From contig SIRW01000018.1 of the NCBI GenBank assembly GCA_004366205.1, positions 1-45,640 of the forward strand: a stretch of DNA of 45,640 nucleotides. The letters run 5' to 3'. A program made the position numbers and the translations under genes. The notes below the pieces were generated by a model. It was not told the origin of the DNA and ran no database searches. It was given only the letters and a program-made list of their open reading frames with translations. Source of the stretch: Actinomycetota bacterium. Lineage in GTDB: Bacteria; Actinomycetota; Acidimicrobiia; Acidimicrobiales; CADCSY01. Positions 14,668-22,748 of this stretch are shown here, piece by piece; position 1 is the first letter of the stretch; the number at the start of each line of letters is the position of its first letter.

Positions 14668-15771
14668 ATGCCGGAAACCATCAACGGTCCTGCCGACGTG
14701 TGCGGTGACGACGCGCTTGAAAGCCCGAAGGGCGCAGACATCGCCGCCCACACTAGGACGCCCGGCGGCGACGGGGGCGGCACGACCGTCCCGGACGGGG
14801 CGGCGGGATCAGTGTTCGATCCCGCCGCCGGGAGCCCGGACTGGACGGTCCTCGGGGCGCGCCTGGAGGAGCTCGCCGGCGTCCTCCACGGCCTGCGCAA
14901 CGAGGTCGACGACCTCCTCGACGCGGCGCGGCGCTCGGCGGAGGAGGCAGCCCGGGCGCTCATCGAGGCGGCGCACCGGCGCGCCGCCGAGGACGCCGAA
15001 GCGATCCTGCGCGAGGCCCGGGAGCAGGCGACCGGCGACGCCGAGCGGATCCTCGGCGACGCCACAGCCGAGGCCGCCCGCATCCGCGAGGACGCCAGCA
15101 CCGACGCCGAGCGGATCCTCGCCCGGGCGCACCGCAACGCGGAGTCCGTCGAGCGCGATGCCACCGCCGCCGCCGAGGCCGCGCGGCAGGCCGCCGCCGC
15201 CGAGGCCGCGCAGCGGCTCGAGGAGGCCCAAAACGAGGCCGAGCAGCTGACCAGCGCGGCCGGCGAAGACGCCGAGCGCATCCGGGCCGAGGCGCTCGAG
15301 GCCGCCAAGGCCGACGCCGAGGCCGTCCGCGCCGAGGCGCTCGCCGATCGGGACGCCCGCCGGGCGGCGCTCGAGGCCGATCTCGAGCGTCACGCCGCCC
15401 TGGCGCGCGCGGCCGCCGAGGAGGAAGCGCGCGCCCTCGTGCGCGCCGGGGAGGCCGAGGCCGCCGACATCCGTGCCCAGGCGGCCCAGCTCGAGGCGAC
15501 CGCCGCCCGCCTCCACGCCGAAGCCGCCGACCGGGGCCGGGAGGAGGCCGAACGCATCCTCGCCGACGCCCGGGCACAGGCCGAGGCCACGGTGCGGGAG
15601 GGAACCGCTGCGGTGGAGCGCCTGCGCGAGGAGGCGACCGCCCGGGCCACGTTCCTGCGCGAGGAGGCCGAGGCCGAGGCCGCCCGGCTCCTCAGCGACG
15701 CCCGGGCCGAGGCCGCCGAGCTGCTCCGCGCGGCGTCCGCGCGCGACGGCAGCTCTCCGCTGCTGTCCTGA
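14668..15771 (+). CDS. Alanine/glutamate-rich repetitive coiled-coil protein
   Basis: 367 residues. The first ~50 are disordered and Gly-rich; residues 51-80 (DWTVLGARLEELAGVLHGLRN) form a conserved-looking helix; from about 85 to 360 the chain is one long coiled coil made of repeated 'AExxAExIxxEA' units (AEDAEAILREAREQ, GDAERILGDA, TDAERILARA, EDAERIRAEA, EEAERILADA). No signal peptide or membrane segment. It resembles DivIVA/Wag31-like or ATP-synthase-b-like coiled coils in composition but lacks the DivIVA N-terminal signature I would expect. A cytoplasmic scaffold role near the polysaccharide machinery is a guess. Codon-level repetition makes all six frames open, so many shadow frames exist. 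Confidence 0.8.
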   Translation: MPETINGPADVCGDDALESPKGADIAAHTRTPGGDGGGTTVPDGAAGSVFDPAAGSPDWTVLGARLEELAGVLHGLRNEVDDLLDAARRSAEEAARALIEAAHRRAAEDAEAILREAREQATGDAERILGDATAEAARIREDASTDAERILARAHRNAESVERDATAAAEAARQAAAAEAAQRLEEAQNEAEQLTSAAGEDAERIRAEALEAAKADAEAVRAEALADRDARRAALEADLERHAALARAAAEEEARALVRAGEAEAADIRAQAAQLEATAARLHAEAADRGREEAERILADARAQAEATVREGTAAVERLREEATARATFLREEAEAEAARLLSDARAEAAELLRAASARDGSSPLLS

Positions 15772-15832
15772 AAGGCCCTCCGAGAAGGACTTCGCGCGCT
15801 GTGCAGCGAAAACTCTCAACCGCGTGGTCTCG

Positions 15833-15844
15833 CTCTACGTAGAG
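15833..15844. promoter_or_regulatory. Perfect palindrome CTCTACGTAGAG
   Basis: A 12-bp perfect palindrome in the 187-bp gap before the sugar transferase gene, 31 bp ahead of a second inverted repeat. Candidate operator. Confidence 0.4.
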
Positions 15845-15854
15845 TACGGAGGAG

Positions 15855-15860
15855 TTGACA
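15855..15860 (+). promoter_or_regulatory. Consensus -35-like TTGACA
   Basis: TTGACA lies between the two inverted repeats upstream of the sugar transferase. I see no good -10 at 16-18 bp, so promoter status is uncertain. Confidence 0.25.
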
Positions 15861-15874
15861 GTAGGGCACGCTCT

Positions 15875-15890
15875 GTGGTCACGTAACCAC
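15875..15890. promoter_or_regulatory. Inverted repeat GTGGTCAC/GTAACCAC
   Basis: A 16-bp inverted repeat matching at 7 of 8 positions per arm, 69 bp before the sugar transferase start. Suits a dimeric repressor or activator. Confidence 0.4.
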
Positions 15891-15958
15891 GGACGGGCTC
15901 GGCGGGCCCGACGGTGCAGGGCGGAAGCAGAACCAGGATCTCGACGGGAGGCGGCACG

Positions 15959-16642
15959 GTGGCTACATGGGGGCAACTCGACGTCGCGGCGTGGGAGGAC
16001 GGCGCTACGTGTGACGACGGCGCGCCTTGGGTCTCACCCGTTGCGTCGGTCTACGTGCGATGGGCCAAGCCCGTGTTCGACGTGGTTGCGGCGACGGTGC
16101 TCGTGATCCTGCTGCTGCCCGTGCTCGTCGCTGTGGCCGTCGCGGTCCGCCTCACGCTCGGCCCCGGCGTGCTGTACCGCCAGGAGCGCGTCGGCCGCGA
16201 CGGGCGCGTATTCCCGGTCTTCAAGTTCCGCACCATGCGCCCCGACCGCCGCTCCCGCCGGGAGCCCTTCGACGGACCCGACCGGCGGGTCTGCCACAAG
16301 CGGGACGACGATCCACGCCACACGCGGCTCGGCCGGTTCCTTCGCCGCACGAGCCTCGACGAGCTCCCCCAGCTGCTCAACGTGCTGCGGGGCGAGATGA
16401 GCCTCGTCGGGCCCCGCCCGGAGCTGACCTCGGTCGTGGAGGCGGTCGGTTTGTGGGACCACCCTCGCCACTCCGTCAAGCCCGGGATCACCGGGGTCTG
16501 GCAGATCTCCCCCGCGCGCACCAGGCTCCTGCACGAAGGCGTTCACCTTGACCTCCAGTACCTGGAGCGCATCACGCTTCGGCGTGACCTGGGCATCCTC
16601 GTCGGGACGGCCCTGACGATCGCCCGCCGCACGGGATCCTGA
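15959..16642 (+). CDS. Undecaprenyl-phosphate sugar-1-phosphate transferase (priming enzyme)
   Basis: 227 residues from a GTG with GGGAGG 9 nt upstream; an earlier ATG frame (15914) lacks such a site. One hydrophobic segment (about 44-66, VVAATVLVILLLPVLVAVAV), then the bacterial sugar transferase domain: VLYRQERVGRDGRVF, FKFRTM, LGRFLRRTSLDELPQLLNVL, GEMSLVGPRPE and KPGITGVWQ. This is the WbaP/PglC-like monotopic core without the long WbaP N-terminal membrane region. It would transfer a sugar phosphate to undecaprenyl phosphate, starting glycan assembly on the inner face of the membrane. The gap upstream carries two palindromes, so expression may be regulated. Confidence 0.93.
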   Translation: MATWGQLDVAAWEDGATCDDGAPWVSPVASVYVRWAKPVFDVVAATVLVILLLPVLVAVAVAVRLTLGPGVLYRQERVGRDGRVFPVFKFRTMRPDRRSRREPFDGPDRRVCHKRDDDPRHTRLGRFLRRTSLDELPQLLNVLRGEMSLVGPRPELTSVVEAVGLWDHPRHSVKPGITGVWQISPARTRLLHEGVHLDLQYLERITLRRDLGILVGTALTIARRTGS

Positions 16643-16648
16643 CGGCCA

Positions 16649-16664
16649 GGTCGCGCCTGCGACC
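16649..16664 (+). terminator. Hairpin after the sugar transferase gene
   Basis: GGTCGC-gcct-GCGACC, a perfect 6-bp stem with tetraloop, 7 nt past the stop. No U-tract. TATCCT at 16678-16683 may then serve the next gene. Confidence 0.4.
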
Positions 16665-16713
16665 GTCGCTGAGGCTTTATCCTGGCTCGGGGTCGGCCGA
16701 TGAGAGCGGGCAG

Positions 16714-18408
16714 ATGATGCACACACAGGACGAGGGCTGGGACGTTGGCCCCGGCTTCTTCGAATCGGTCTGGCGCTACCGGTGGCTGGCGGCGCTCGGC
16801 TTGCTCCTCGGCGTGGCGGCCGGCTACGCGCTCGCGCAGCAGCAGCAGACCCTCTACCTCGCCGAGAGTCGGATCATGCTCGCCGACCCCCGCAACGTGG
16901 GGGTGTTCCGGGACCTGGGCGGCTCGGCCACCGAAGCGGGCCGGCACGTGCGCAACCAGGCCGAGCAGATCAACTCCGAGCCCGTGCGCGCCCGGGCCCG
17001 CACCAGCGAGCCCGGCCTCGACTGGTCCGCGGCCCTGATCGCCGCGTCCCCGTCGGTCGACACCGACACCATCGTCCTGCAGGTCCGCCACCCCGACGCC
17101 GAGCAGGCCGCCGCGATCGCCAACGCCCTCGTCGAGGCCTACGACGCGACCGTGGCGGCCGACGTCCAGGCCGCGGCCCAGCGGGCCGTCTCGCAACTCG
17201 CGCCCACCGAGCAGGAGTACGAGCGCCAGCTGCTCGAGCTCGAGCGCCGACTGAGCGCCGACCCCGACAGCATGTTCCTCGAGAACCAGTACCGCCAGGT
17301 GAGCGACCAGCTGGCCGAGGTTCGCCGCCGGGCGCGCGCCGCCGAGATCGACGCCGCGCTGTTCGGCGGCGGCATCCGCAGCTGGGAGCGGGCGGTCCCA
17401 CCGGACGGGCCGGTGCAGCCTCGCCCGGCGCGCGCCGCCGCCATGGGGGGCGCCGCCGGGCTCGTGCTCGCCGGGCTCATCGCGTGGTGGTGGAACGCCC
17501 GGCGCGACGACGTCCCCGCGGCGATGGCCGAGATCTTCGACGTACCGCAACTCGCCGAGATCCCCGACTTCGAGCGCACCGGGCGCGTGCGCCTGCCGCG
17601 GCCCTGGCGGCGATCCGACCTCGCCGCCACCTTCGCACGGGCCCTACCGGAGCCCTACCACTTCCTGGCGACGAGCGTCGCCCTGGCGCTCCGGGACCAC
17701 GACACGGCAGTCGTCGTCGTGACGAGCATGCTGCCGGGCGAGGGCAAGAGCATGACCGCGCTCAGCCTCGCCGCGGCTGCCGCCCGCAACGGGAAGCGGA
17801 CCCTGCTGCTCGACGGCGACCTGCACCGGTCCGAGCTGGCCGGGGTGGTGCCCGGCCTCGGCGAGGGCCCGGGACTGCTCGATTTGGCGCGCGGCGACGC
17901 CTTCATCGAGCGAGCCGCCCGCCCCTGGCCGATCGCCGAGCACCTCTACACCATGCGGCTGGGCGCCCGCGGCGCCGTCGAACCGTCGTTCCTGCGCAGC
18001 GAGCCCTTCCGGCGCTGGGTCAGGCTGCTCGGTACGCGCTTCGACCTCGTCGTCATCGACGCGCCCCCGGTGCTCCCCGTGCTCGACGCCATCGACCTCG
18101 CCGAGCCCGCCGACGGGTTCCTGCTCGTCGTGACCCCCGCCACGCAGCGTGACCTGCTCGAACGGGGCGCGCAGCGCCTCCGGCACACCGCCACACCCGT
18201 CGTCGGCTACGTCCTCAACCGCAGCGGCGCGCAGCTGCCGACCTACGCCTACGCCTACGAGCGGCGCACGGAGCCCCAACCCCGTGCCGCTGACACCCGC
18301 GCCGAGGTGGTCGAGATGCGCCGGGGCGGCGACCAGTGGGAGCACCTGCGACCGCGCGCCGGGGACGCGCCGAGCGAACCCCCGGCAGCACGGAAGCATC
18401 GGGGCTGA
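16714..18408 (+). CDS. Wzz-domain / BY-type tyrosine kinase (capsule co-polymerase)
   Basis: 564 residues. Membrane segment at ~24-41, a periplasmic-side Wzz-type region with a coiled coil (160-215), second membrane segment at ~243-260, then a cytoplasmic BY-kinase: Walker A SMLPGEGKS at 338-346, Walker A' LLLDGD at 364-369, Walker B VVIDAPP at 446-452. The tail has a short tyrosine cluster (YAYAY, 511-515) that may be autophosphorylated, fewer tyrosines than usual. Such proteins control glycan chain length and polymerase activity. Two adjacent ATGs (16714, 16717) are possible. It faces the GT2 gene tail-to-tail with 15 bp between. Confidence 0.92.
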   Translation: MMHTQDEGWDVGPGFFESVWRYRWLAALGLLLGVAAGYALAQQQQTLYLAESRIMLADPRNVGVFRDLGGSATEAGRHVRNQAEQINSEPVRARARTSEPGLDWSAALIAASPSVDTDTIVLQVRHPDAEQAAAIANALVEAYDATVAADVQAAAQRAVSQLAPTEQEYERQLLELERRLSADPDSMFLENQYRQVSDQLAEVRRRARAAEIDAALFGGGIRSWERAVPPDGPVQPRPARAAAMGGAAGLVLAGLIAWWWNARRDDVPAAMAEIFDVPQLAEIPDFERTGRVRLPRPWRRSDLAATFARALPEPYHFLATSVALALRDHDTAVVVVTSMLPGEGKSMTALSLAAAAARNGKRTLLLDGDLHRSELAGVVPGLGEGPGLLDLARGDAFIERAARPWPIAEHLYTMRLGARGAVEPSFLRSEPFRRWVRLLGTRFDLVVIDAPPVLPVLDAIDLAEPADGFLLVVTPATQRDLLERGAQRLRHTATPVVGYVLNRSGAQLPTYAYAYERRTEPQPRAADTRAEVVEMRRGGDQWEHLRPRAGDAPSEPPAARKHRG

Positions 18409-18423
18409 TCCGCGCCGCGCCGC

Positions 18424-19401
18424 TCACCCTGCACCAGAGCCGGCGCGCACCCGGTCGACGTCCGGGCGACCGCCTGCGTCCGCGACCCCCTTCCAGTAGC
18501 TGACCGCCCGCAGCGCGAACCACAGGCGGTAGCTGACCGCCCCGTCACGCCCGGTGCGCACGACCCGCCGCAGCACGGCGCGCAGCGGTCGGTCGGCAGC
18601 GGCGAGCCAGGGGGCCACGAGCACGACCCGCGCCGTCAGCCGGTAGATGCGCGAGTAGGCGAGCTTCCGACCGAACAGCGCCGGCGCGAGCTCCGGGTGC
18701 TTGCGGGCGAGGCGCAGGTCGTTGCGCCCGACCTCGACCATGCGAGCGAGCAGCTCGTCGGGGTCGGTGCAGGCCTCGGTCCGCGCCACCGCCTCGGGGA
18801 CGTACCGGATGACCGCGCCGGACCGGAGAAGCCGGTGGCCGAGCTCGATGTCCTCGTTCCCGTACGCTCCCCCGGCGGTGAACGCGACGTCGAACCCACC
18901 TGCCCGCTCGAAGACGGACCGGCGGATCCCGGTCGCCGCGAAGTGCACGTGGTCGAACACGACCTCGCCGTCGAGCAGGTCCGCGTGGGTGTCGGCGTCC
19001 CACCGTCGCGCCTCTGAGGTCGTGACCGACGCCGGGACCCACTCGCCCACCCGGACCGTCGTCAGCGCGACGTCGGCGCCGGCCCGGAGGGCCGCGTCGA
19101 CCGCCCGGACGAAGTTCGGCGAGAGCACCATGTCGTCGTCGCAGAACACCAGGTGCTCCCCCCGGGCCGCGGCCGCGCCGGCGTTGCGCGCCGCAGCCAG
19201 CCCGGCTCGGGGCTGCTCGAGCACGGTGAGCCGGAGACCGGCGTGCCGGTGGCGCACCGCCGAGGCGGTCCCCTGCTCGCAGCCGTCGACGACGACCACG
19301 ACCTCGAAGGCGCTCGCAGGCAGGTCCTGGGCGGCGAGGCCCTCGAGCGTCCGGAGCACCAGCGCAGGCCGCATGCGCGTGGGCACGACGACGGACAGCA
19401 C
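18424..19401 (-). CDS. Family 2 glycosyltransferase with GT7-like C-terminal motif
   Basis: 325 residues from the GTG at 19401, with TAGGCT 6 nt before it. GT-A fold: VVVPTRMRP at the N-terminus, VVVVDG, CDDDMVLSP with the metal-binding DDD at 88-90, then GGAYGNEDIELGHR (177-190), the galactosyltransferase/Glyco_transf_7C-like acceptor motif. The same layout occurs in the N-terminal half of the fusion protein at 20887, so the two are probably paralogs. A cytoplasmic enzyme adding one sugar to the growing lipid-linked repeat; donor unknown. Divergent from the flippase gene. Confidence 0.88.
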   Translation of the reverse strand: MLSVVVPTRMRPALVLRTLEGLAAQDLPASAFEVVVVVDGCEQGTASAVRHRHAGLRLTVLEQPRAGLAAARNAGAAAARGEHLVFCDDDMVLSPNFVRAVDAALRAGADVALTTVRVGEWVPASVTTSEARRWDADTHADLLDGEVVFDHVHFAATGIRRSVFERAGGFDVAFTAGGAYGNEDIELGHRLLRSGAVIRYVPEAVARTEACTDPDELLARMVEVGRNDLRLARKHPELAPALFGRKLAYSRIYRLTARVVLVAPWLAAADRPLRAVLRRVVRTGRDGAVSYRLWFALRAVSYWKGVADAGGRPDVDRVRAGSGAG

Positions 19402-19407
19402 CTGGTG

Positions 19408-19413
19408 AGCCTA
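19408..19413 (-). promoter_or_regulatory. -10-like hexamer TAGGCT (minus)
   Basis: TAGGCT on the minus strand, 6 nt before the GTG at 19401. Confidence 0.35.
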
Positions 19414-19430
19414 GGTGGCGGGAGCGAGCG

Positions 19431-20909
19431 GTGACCGAGCCCTCCGCCGGGCGGGTCGGTTCGGCGATGACCTGGAAGGCCGTGCAACTCGGCTCGGACC
19501 GCGTCATCTCCCTCGTGCGCTTCGTTGTGCTCGCGCGGATCCTGGCGCCGGGCGAGTTCGGGCTGCTCGCGATCGCCACCGTCAGCCTCGACCTGCTCCT
19601 CACCGTCACGAACTTCGGCATGATCCCGGCGCTGGTGCAGCGCCGGGACCCGCAACGGCGCGACTACGACGCAGCCTGGACCGTGGTGCTCCTGCGCGGG
19701 GCTGCGATCGCCACGCTCGTCGTGGCGGCGGCGCCGCTCATCGCACGATTGTTCGGTGATCCCGAGGCGACGAACGTCATCCGCCTCCTCGCCCTGCGGC
19801 CGCTCATCAGCGGCTTCACCAGCATCCGGGTTGCCGACCTCGAACGGCACCTCGACTTCCGCCGGCTCGCGCTCATCGAGGTCCCCGGCGCGCTGGTCCA
19901 CACCGCCGTCGCCATCGCCTCGGCTCCCGTGCTCGGGGTCTACGGCCTCGTCGCGGGGATGCTCGCCGGCGCGGCCGTCTCGGTCCTGCTCTCCTACGTG
20001 CACGCCCCGCACCGGCCGCGCCTGCTCCTCGACCGGCGCGCCGCCGAGCCCTTGTTCCGCTACGGCCGCTGGATCCTCGCGACGGGCATCGCCGGCGTCG
20101 TCGGCGAAGCGGCCCTGCGGGTCGCCGTCTCCCGCCTGCTCGGCACCGCCGAGCTCGGCGTCTACTTCCTCGCGAGCCGGCTGGCGGCCCTCCCGAACGG
20201 TGTGGTGAGCCTGGTCGTCGGCGCGGTCGCCTTCCCCGTCCACGCCCGCCTCCAAACCGACGACCGGCGCGGCGCCGTCGCCTTCCGCGCCAACGTGACG
20301 GCCCTGCTCGCCAGCCTGGTACCCGTCTACGCCGTGCTCGCGGCGCTCGCACCGGCGCTCGTGCGCGACGTGCTCGGCGCCCGGTGGGACGGCACCGTCC
20401 CGCTCATCCGCCTCCTCGCCGCGGCCGCCGTGGCCGGGCTGATCGTCGACGCGGTCATCCCACTGCTCGAAGGCCGCGGGCGGCCCCAGCAGGTGACCGT
20501 GCTCATCGTCGTCCGCAGCGTCGTGGTCGTCGGCCTCGCCTGGCCCGCGGCGACCCTCTTCGGCGTCACCGGCGCCGCGCTGGCCGTGCTGCTCGCGGAG
20601 CTGCCGACGCAGCTGGTGGCGGCCGCCATGGCCCGGCGCAGCCTGCGACAACCCTTCGCCGGGCTCCGGCGCCACGTGGCGGTGAGCGCGCTCGCCGCGG
20701 GTGCGTCGGCCTCGGTCGCCTGGGGCATCGCCGGACTCGTGGCCTCCCCGGCCGGCCTGTTCCTGGCAGCGGCGCTCGCCGGGGCGACAGCCGTGGCGGG
20801 AATGGCCATCCTCGACCGGTGGCTGCGCACCGGACTCGCCGGCCAGCTGGTGCGCGCCTTCCCCGTTCTCGGCCGCATCCCGGGCCTCAGGGGCGCCGGG
20901 ACCGCATGA
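19431..20909 (+). CDS. Polysaccharide flippase (Wzx/WzxC-like, MATE/MOP superfamily)
   Basis: 492 residues, GTG start with GGGAG 6 nt upstream. An amphipathic start (AMTWKAVQLGSDRVISLVRFV) is followed by about 12-14 hydrophobic segments across the whole length, with FGLLAIATVSLDLLLTVTNFG and a P-A-L-V-Q-R-R segment typical of WzxC-type lipopolysaccharide exporters. It is predicted to flip the undecaprenyl-linked repeat unit across the membrane. The end overlaps the convergent fusion gene by 23 bp. The window holds a second flippase-like protein at 44056. Confidence 0.9.
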   Translation: MTEPSAGRVGSAMTWKAVQLGSDRVISLVRFVVLARILAPGEFGLLAIATVSLDLLLTVTNFGMIPALVQRRDPQRRDYDAAWTVVLLRGAAIATLVVAAAPLIARLFGDPEATNVIRLLALRPLISGFTSIRVADLERHLDFRRLALIEVPGALVHTAVAIASAPVLGVYGLVAGMLAGAAVSVLLSYVHAPHRPRLLLDRRAAEPLFRYGRWILATGIAGVVGEAALRVAVSRLLGTAELGVYFLASRLAALPNGVVSLVVGAVAFPVHARLQTDDRRGAVAFRANVTALLASLVPVYAVLAALAPALVRDVLGARWDGTVPLIRLLAAAAVAGLIVDAVIPLLEGRGRPQQVTVLIVVRSVVVVGLAWPAATLFGVTGAALAVLLAELPTQLVAAAMARRSLRQPFAGLRRHVAVSALAAGASASVAWGIAGLVASPAGLFLAAALAGATAVAGMAILDRWLRTGLAGQLVRAFPVLGRIPGLRGAGTA

Positions 20910-22641
20910 CCGCCGGGGGGCGGAACCGCCGGCGCGCCCGGACGACCGCCGCCGCGCCGGGCAGGCGGGCGCGGCCGGCCAGGCGCACCTTGGCGCGCAG
21001 CCGCAGGCCGCGGTCGGCGGGGCCGATCTCGATCCTCGGGATCGCCGCCCGGTCCGTGCCCGGGCCCACGACGCCGGGATCCACCGTGCACGCGCCGACC
21101 AGACCCGCAGCGCGCACCGCTCGCGCCGCCTGCTCGTCCCAGGCGCCGTAGGGGTACGCGAACAGCCTGGGCCGCGGCAGGCCGGCGGCCTCGAGCCGGT
21201 CCAGCGCACCCCGGACCTCGGCGGCCACCTCCTCGGCCCCGAGCCCCGCCAGGGAGCGGTGGGTCAGGCCGTGCGCACCCACCTCCACACCCGAGGCCGC
21301 CAGCGCACGCAGCCCTTCGGCATCCAGCAGGCGCAGCGCCCGAGCCCCGAGCGGGCGATCCCAGTCGTTCGTGCCACCGAGCCGGCCGGCGACCGCGAAC
21401 ACGACCGCGCCGGCGCCGGCGGAGGCCAGGGCCGGCTGCCCGCGCGCGAGCAGGTCGTCGTAGCCGTCATCGAAGGTGATCAGCACCGCCCGGCCGGGCA
21501 CGGGGCCGCCGCCCCGCAGGTAGCGGATCGCCTCGCCGGGGTCGAGGAAGTGCCAGCCTGCCCGCTGCAGGGTGCGCAGCTGCCCCTCGAACACCTCGGG
21601 GGGCACGCCGTAGCGGGCGAGCACGGGGTCCGAGGCGAGGTCGGCCAGCGCGTGGTAGCAGAGGATCCGCAACGGACGCCGCGAGCTGGGGATGCCGCCG
21701 GCGTCGGCGACGCCGAGCCAGTACCCGGCCTCGCGCAGGGCGAAGAACGCCCACCAGAGCGGCCCGGACCGCACGCCCCGGTCGACGAGCCGGGCGACCG
21801 GCGGGGCCGCGACGGCGTGGACCGCCCCGACCAGCCACGGCGCCGCCAGGGAAACCCGCCAGACCCGCCGGTGGATCGGCGAGCCCGCCCGCCGGTCGTC
21901 GAAGACCCGGGTCCCGAGCTCAGGATGCTTGCGGGCGAGGAGCACGTCCGCCGCTCCCGCCCGGCGGTACTGGCGGAGGTGCTCCAACGCGGTCACGGTG
22001 TAGCGCTGGCGGGTCACGGCCTCCGGCTCGCTCACCACGCGCCAGCCACCGGCCAGCATCCGGTAGCCGAGATCGACGTCCTCGTTCCCGTACGACCCCG
22101 AGCGCGTGAAGTGCTCGTCGAATCCCCCCAGCGCCTCGAGCACGTGGCGCTGGACCGAGAGGTGGCCGGTGATGATCTCGTCGAATCGCGGGGTCCGGGG
22201 TCGCGCCCGCACCTCCTCGGCGAAGCGGACGTACCAGGCGTCGACCGTGTCGGTCAGCATGCTGCGGCGGGACTCCGGGTGTGGCGCGATCGCCCCCGTC
22301 ACCGCGTGCGCGCCCCGGCAGTGGGCGGCGACGTGGCGCGCGACCACGTCGGGGGCCGGCTCCATGTCGTCGTCGAGGAAGAGCACGATCCGGCCCGCGG
22401 CTGCCCGCCACCCGGCGTTGCGCGCCGCCGCGGCACCCCGGTTCGGCTGCTCGAGCACCCGCAGGGTGAACGGCAGCGCCAGGCCGCCGAGAGCCTCCGC
22501 CGTCCCGTCGGTCGAGCCGTCCACCACGACGACCGCCTCGAAGGCCGGCGCGCCGCGCTGGTGCGCGAGCGACGCCAGGGCGCGGCAGACCGATTCGCAC
22601 CTGTTGTAGGTCGGTATGACCACGGACACCTCGACGGTCAT
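20887..22641 (-). CDS. Fused glycosyltransferase (GT2) and polysaccharide deacetylase (NodB)
   Basis: 584 residues from the ATG at 22641, chosen because TACGGT lies 8 nt before it. Residues 1-~310 are a GT2 enzyme: VVIPTYNRCES, LFLDDDMEP (DDD at 90-92), GSYGNEDVDLGYR. Residues ~323-540 are a NodB-homology domain: ILCYHALAD, TFDDGYDD at 389-396 (metal and base aspartates), HGLTH at 457-461 (metal histidines) and AYPYGAWDE at 495-503. No membrane or signal segment separates them, so deacetylation would occur on the cytoplasmic side or on a lipid-linked intermediate. NodB enzymes usually remove N- or O-acetyl groups from HexNAc polymers; the real substrate is unknown. Confidence 0.9.
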   Translation of the reverse strand: MTVEVSVVIPTYNRCESVCRALASLAHQRGAPAFEAVVVVDGSTDGTAEALGGLALPFTLRVLEQPNRGAAAARNAGWRAAAGRIVLFLDDDMEPAPDVVARHVAAHCRGAHAVTGAIAPHPESRRSMLTDTVDAWYVRFAEEVRARPRTPRFDEIITGHLSVQRHVLEALGGFDEHFTRSGSYGNEDVDLGYRMLAGGWRVVSEPEAVTRQRYTVTALEHLRQYRRAGAADVLLARKHPELGTRVFDDRRAGSPIHRRVWRVSLAAPWLVGAVHAVAAPPVARLVDRGVRSGPLWWAFFALREAGYWLGVADAGGIPSSRRPLRILCYHALADLASDPVLARYGVPPEVFEGQLRTLQRAGWHFLDPGEAIRYLRGGGPVPGRAVLITFDDGYDDLLARGQPALASAGAGAVVFAVAGRLGGTNDWDRPLGARALRLLDAEGLRALAASGVEVGAHGLTHRSLAGLGAEEVAAEVRGALDRLEAAGLPRPRLFAYPYGAWDEQAARAVRAAGLVGACTVDPGVVGPGTDRAAIPRIEIGPADRGLRLRAKVRLAGRARLPGAAAVVRARRRFRPPAVMRSRRP

Positions 22642-22649
22642 GCCGGCCG

Positions 22650-22655
22650 ACCGTA
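22650..22655 (-). promoter_or_regulatory. -10-like hexamer TACGGT (minus)
   Basis: TACGGT on the minus strand, 8 nt before the ATG at 22641; it excludes the longer frame starting at 22668. Confidence 0.45.
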
Positions 22656-22687
22656 CCTCTGCCGGCACGGTGCCGGTGCGGCCCCGC

Positions 22688-22693
22688 TACAGT
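22688..22693 (+). promoter_or_regulatory. -10-like hexamer TACAGT
   Basis: TACAGT, 7 nt before the GTG at 22701 that opens a 15-codon upstream frame. Confidence 0.35.
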
Positions 22694-22700
22694 GCGCCCC

Positions 22701-22748
22701 GTGACCCGGATCGGCGACGCAGCGAGCGCCTGCGCGAACCGGCGTTGA
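22701..22748 (+). CDS. Putative 15-residue leader peptide coupled to the next glycosyltransferase
   Basis: GTG at 22701 opens the frame MTRIGDAASACANRR and ends in TGA at 22746-22748. That stop overlaps the TTG at 22745 (TTGA), the proposed start of the glycosyltransferase. The frame follows a TACAGT hexamer at leaderless spacing. It may simply deliver ribosomes to the weak TTG start; no attenuator signature is seen. Confidence 0.35.
   Translation: MTRIGDAASACANRR

Noticed and set aside
14809-15819. Minus-strand frames over the coiled-coil gene
   Set aside because: Codon-level repetition leaves several frames open; only the plus-strand frame gives a regular heptad-like protein.
16655-16683. 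Full sigma-70 style promoter for the BY-kinase gene
   Set aside because: TATCCT is a fair -10, but the -35 position falls in the terminator-like hairpin and has no TTGACA likeness.
19062-21209. 715-codon minus-strand frame over the flippase and neighbours
   Set aside because: Low-complexity His/Arg/Gly/Glu-rich product with no motif; the plus-strand membrane protein explains the DNA.
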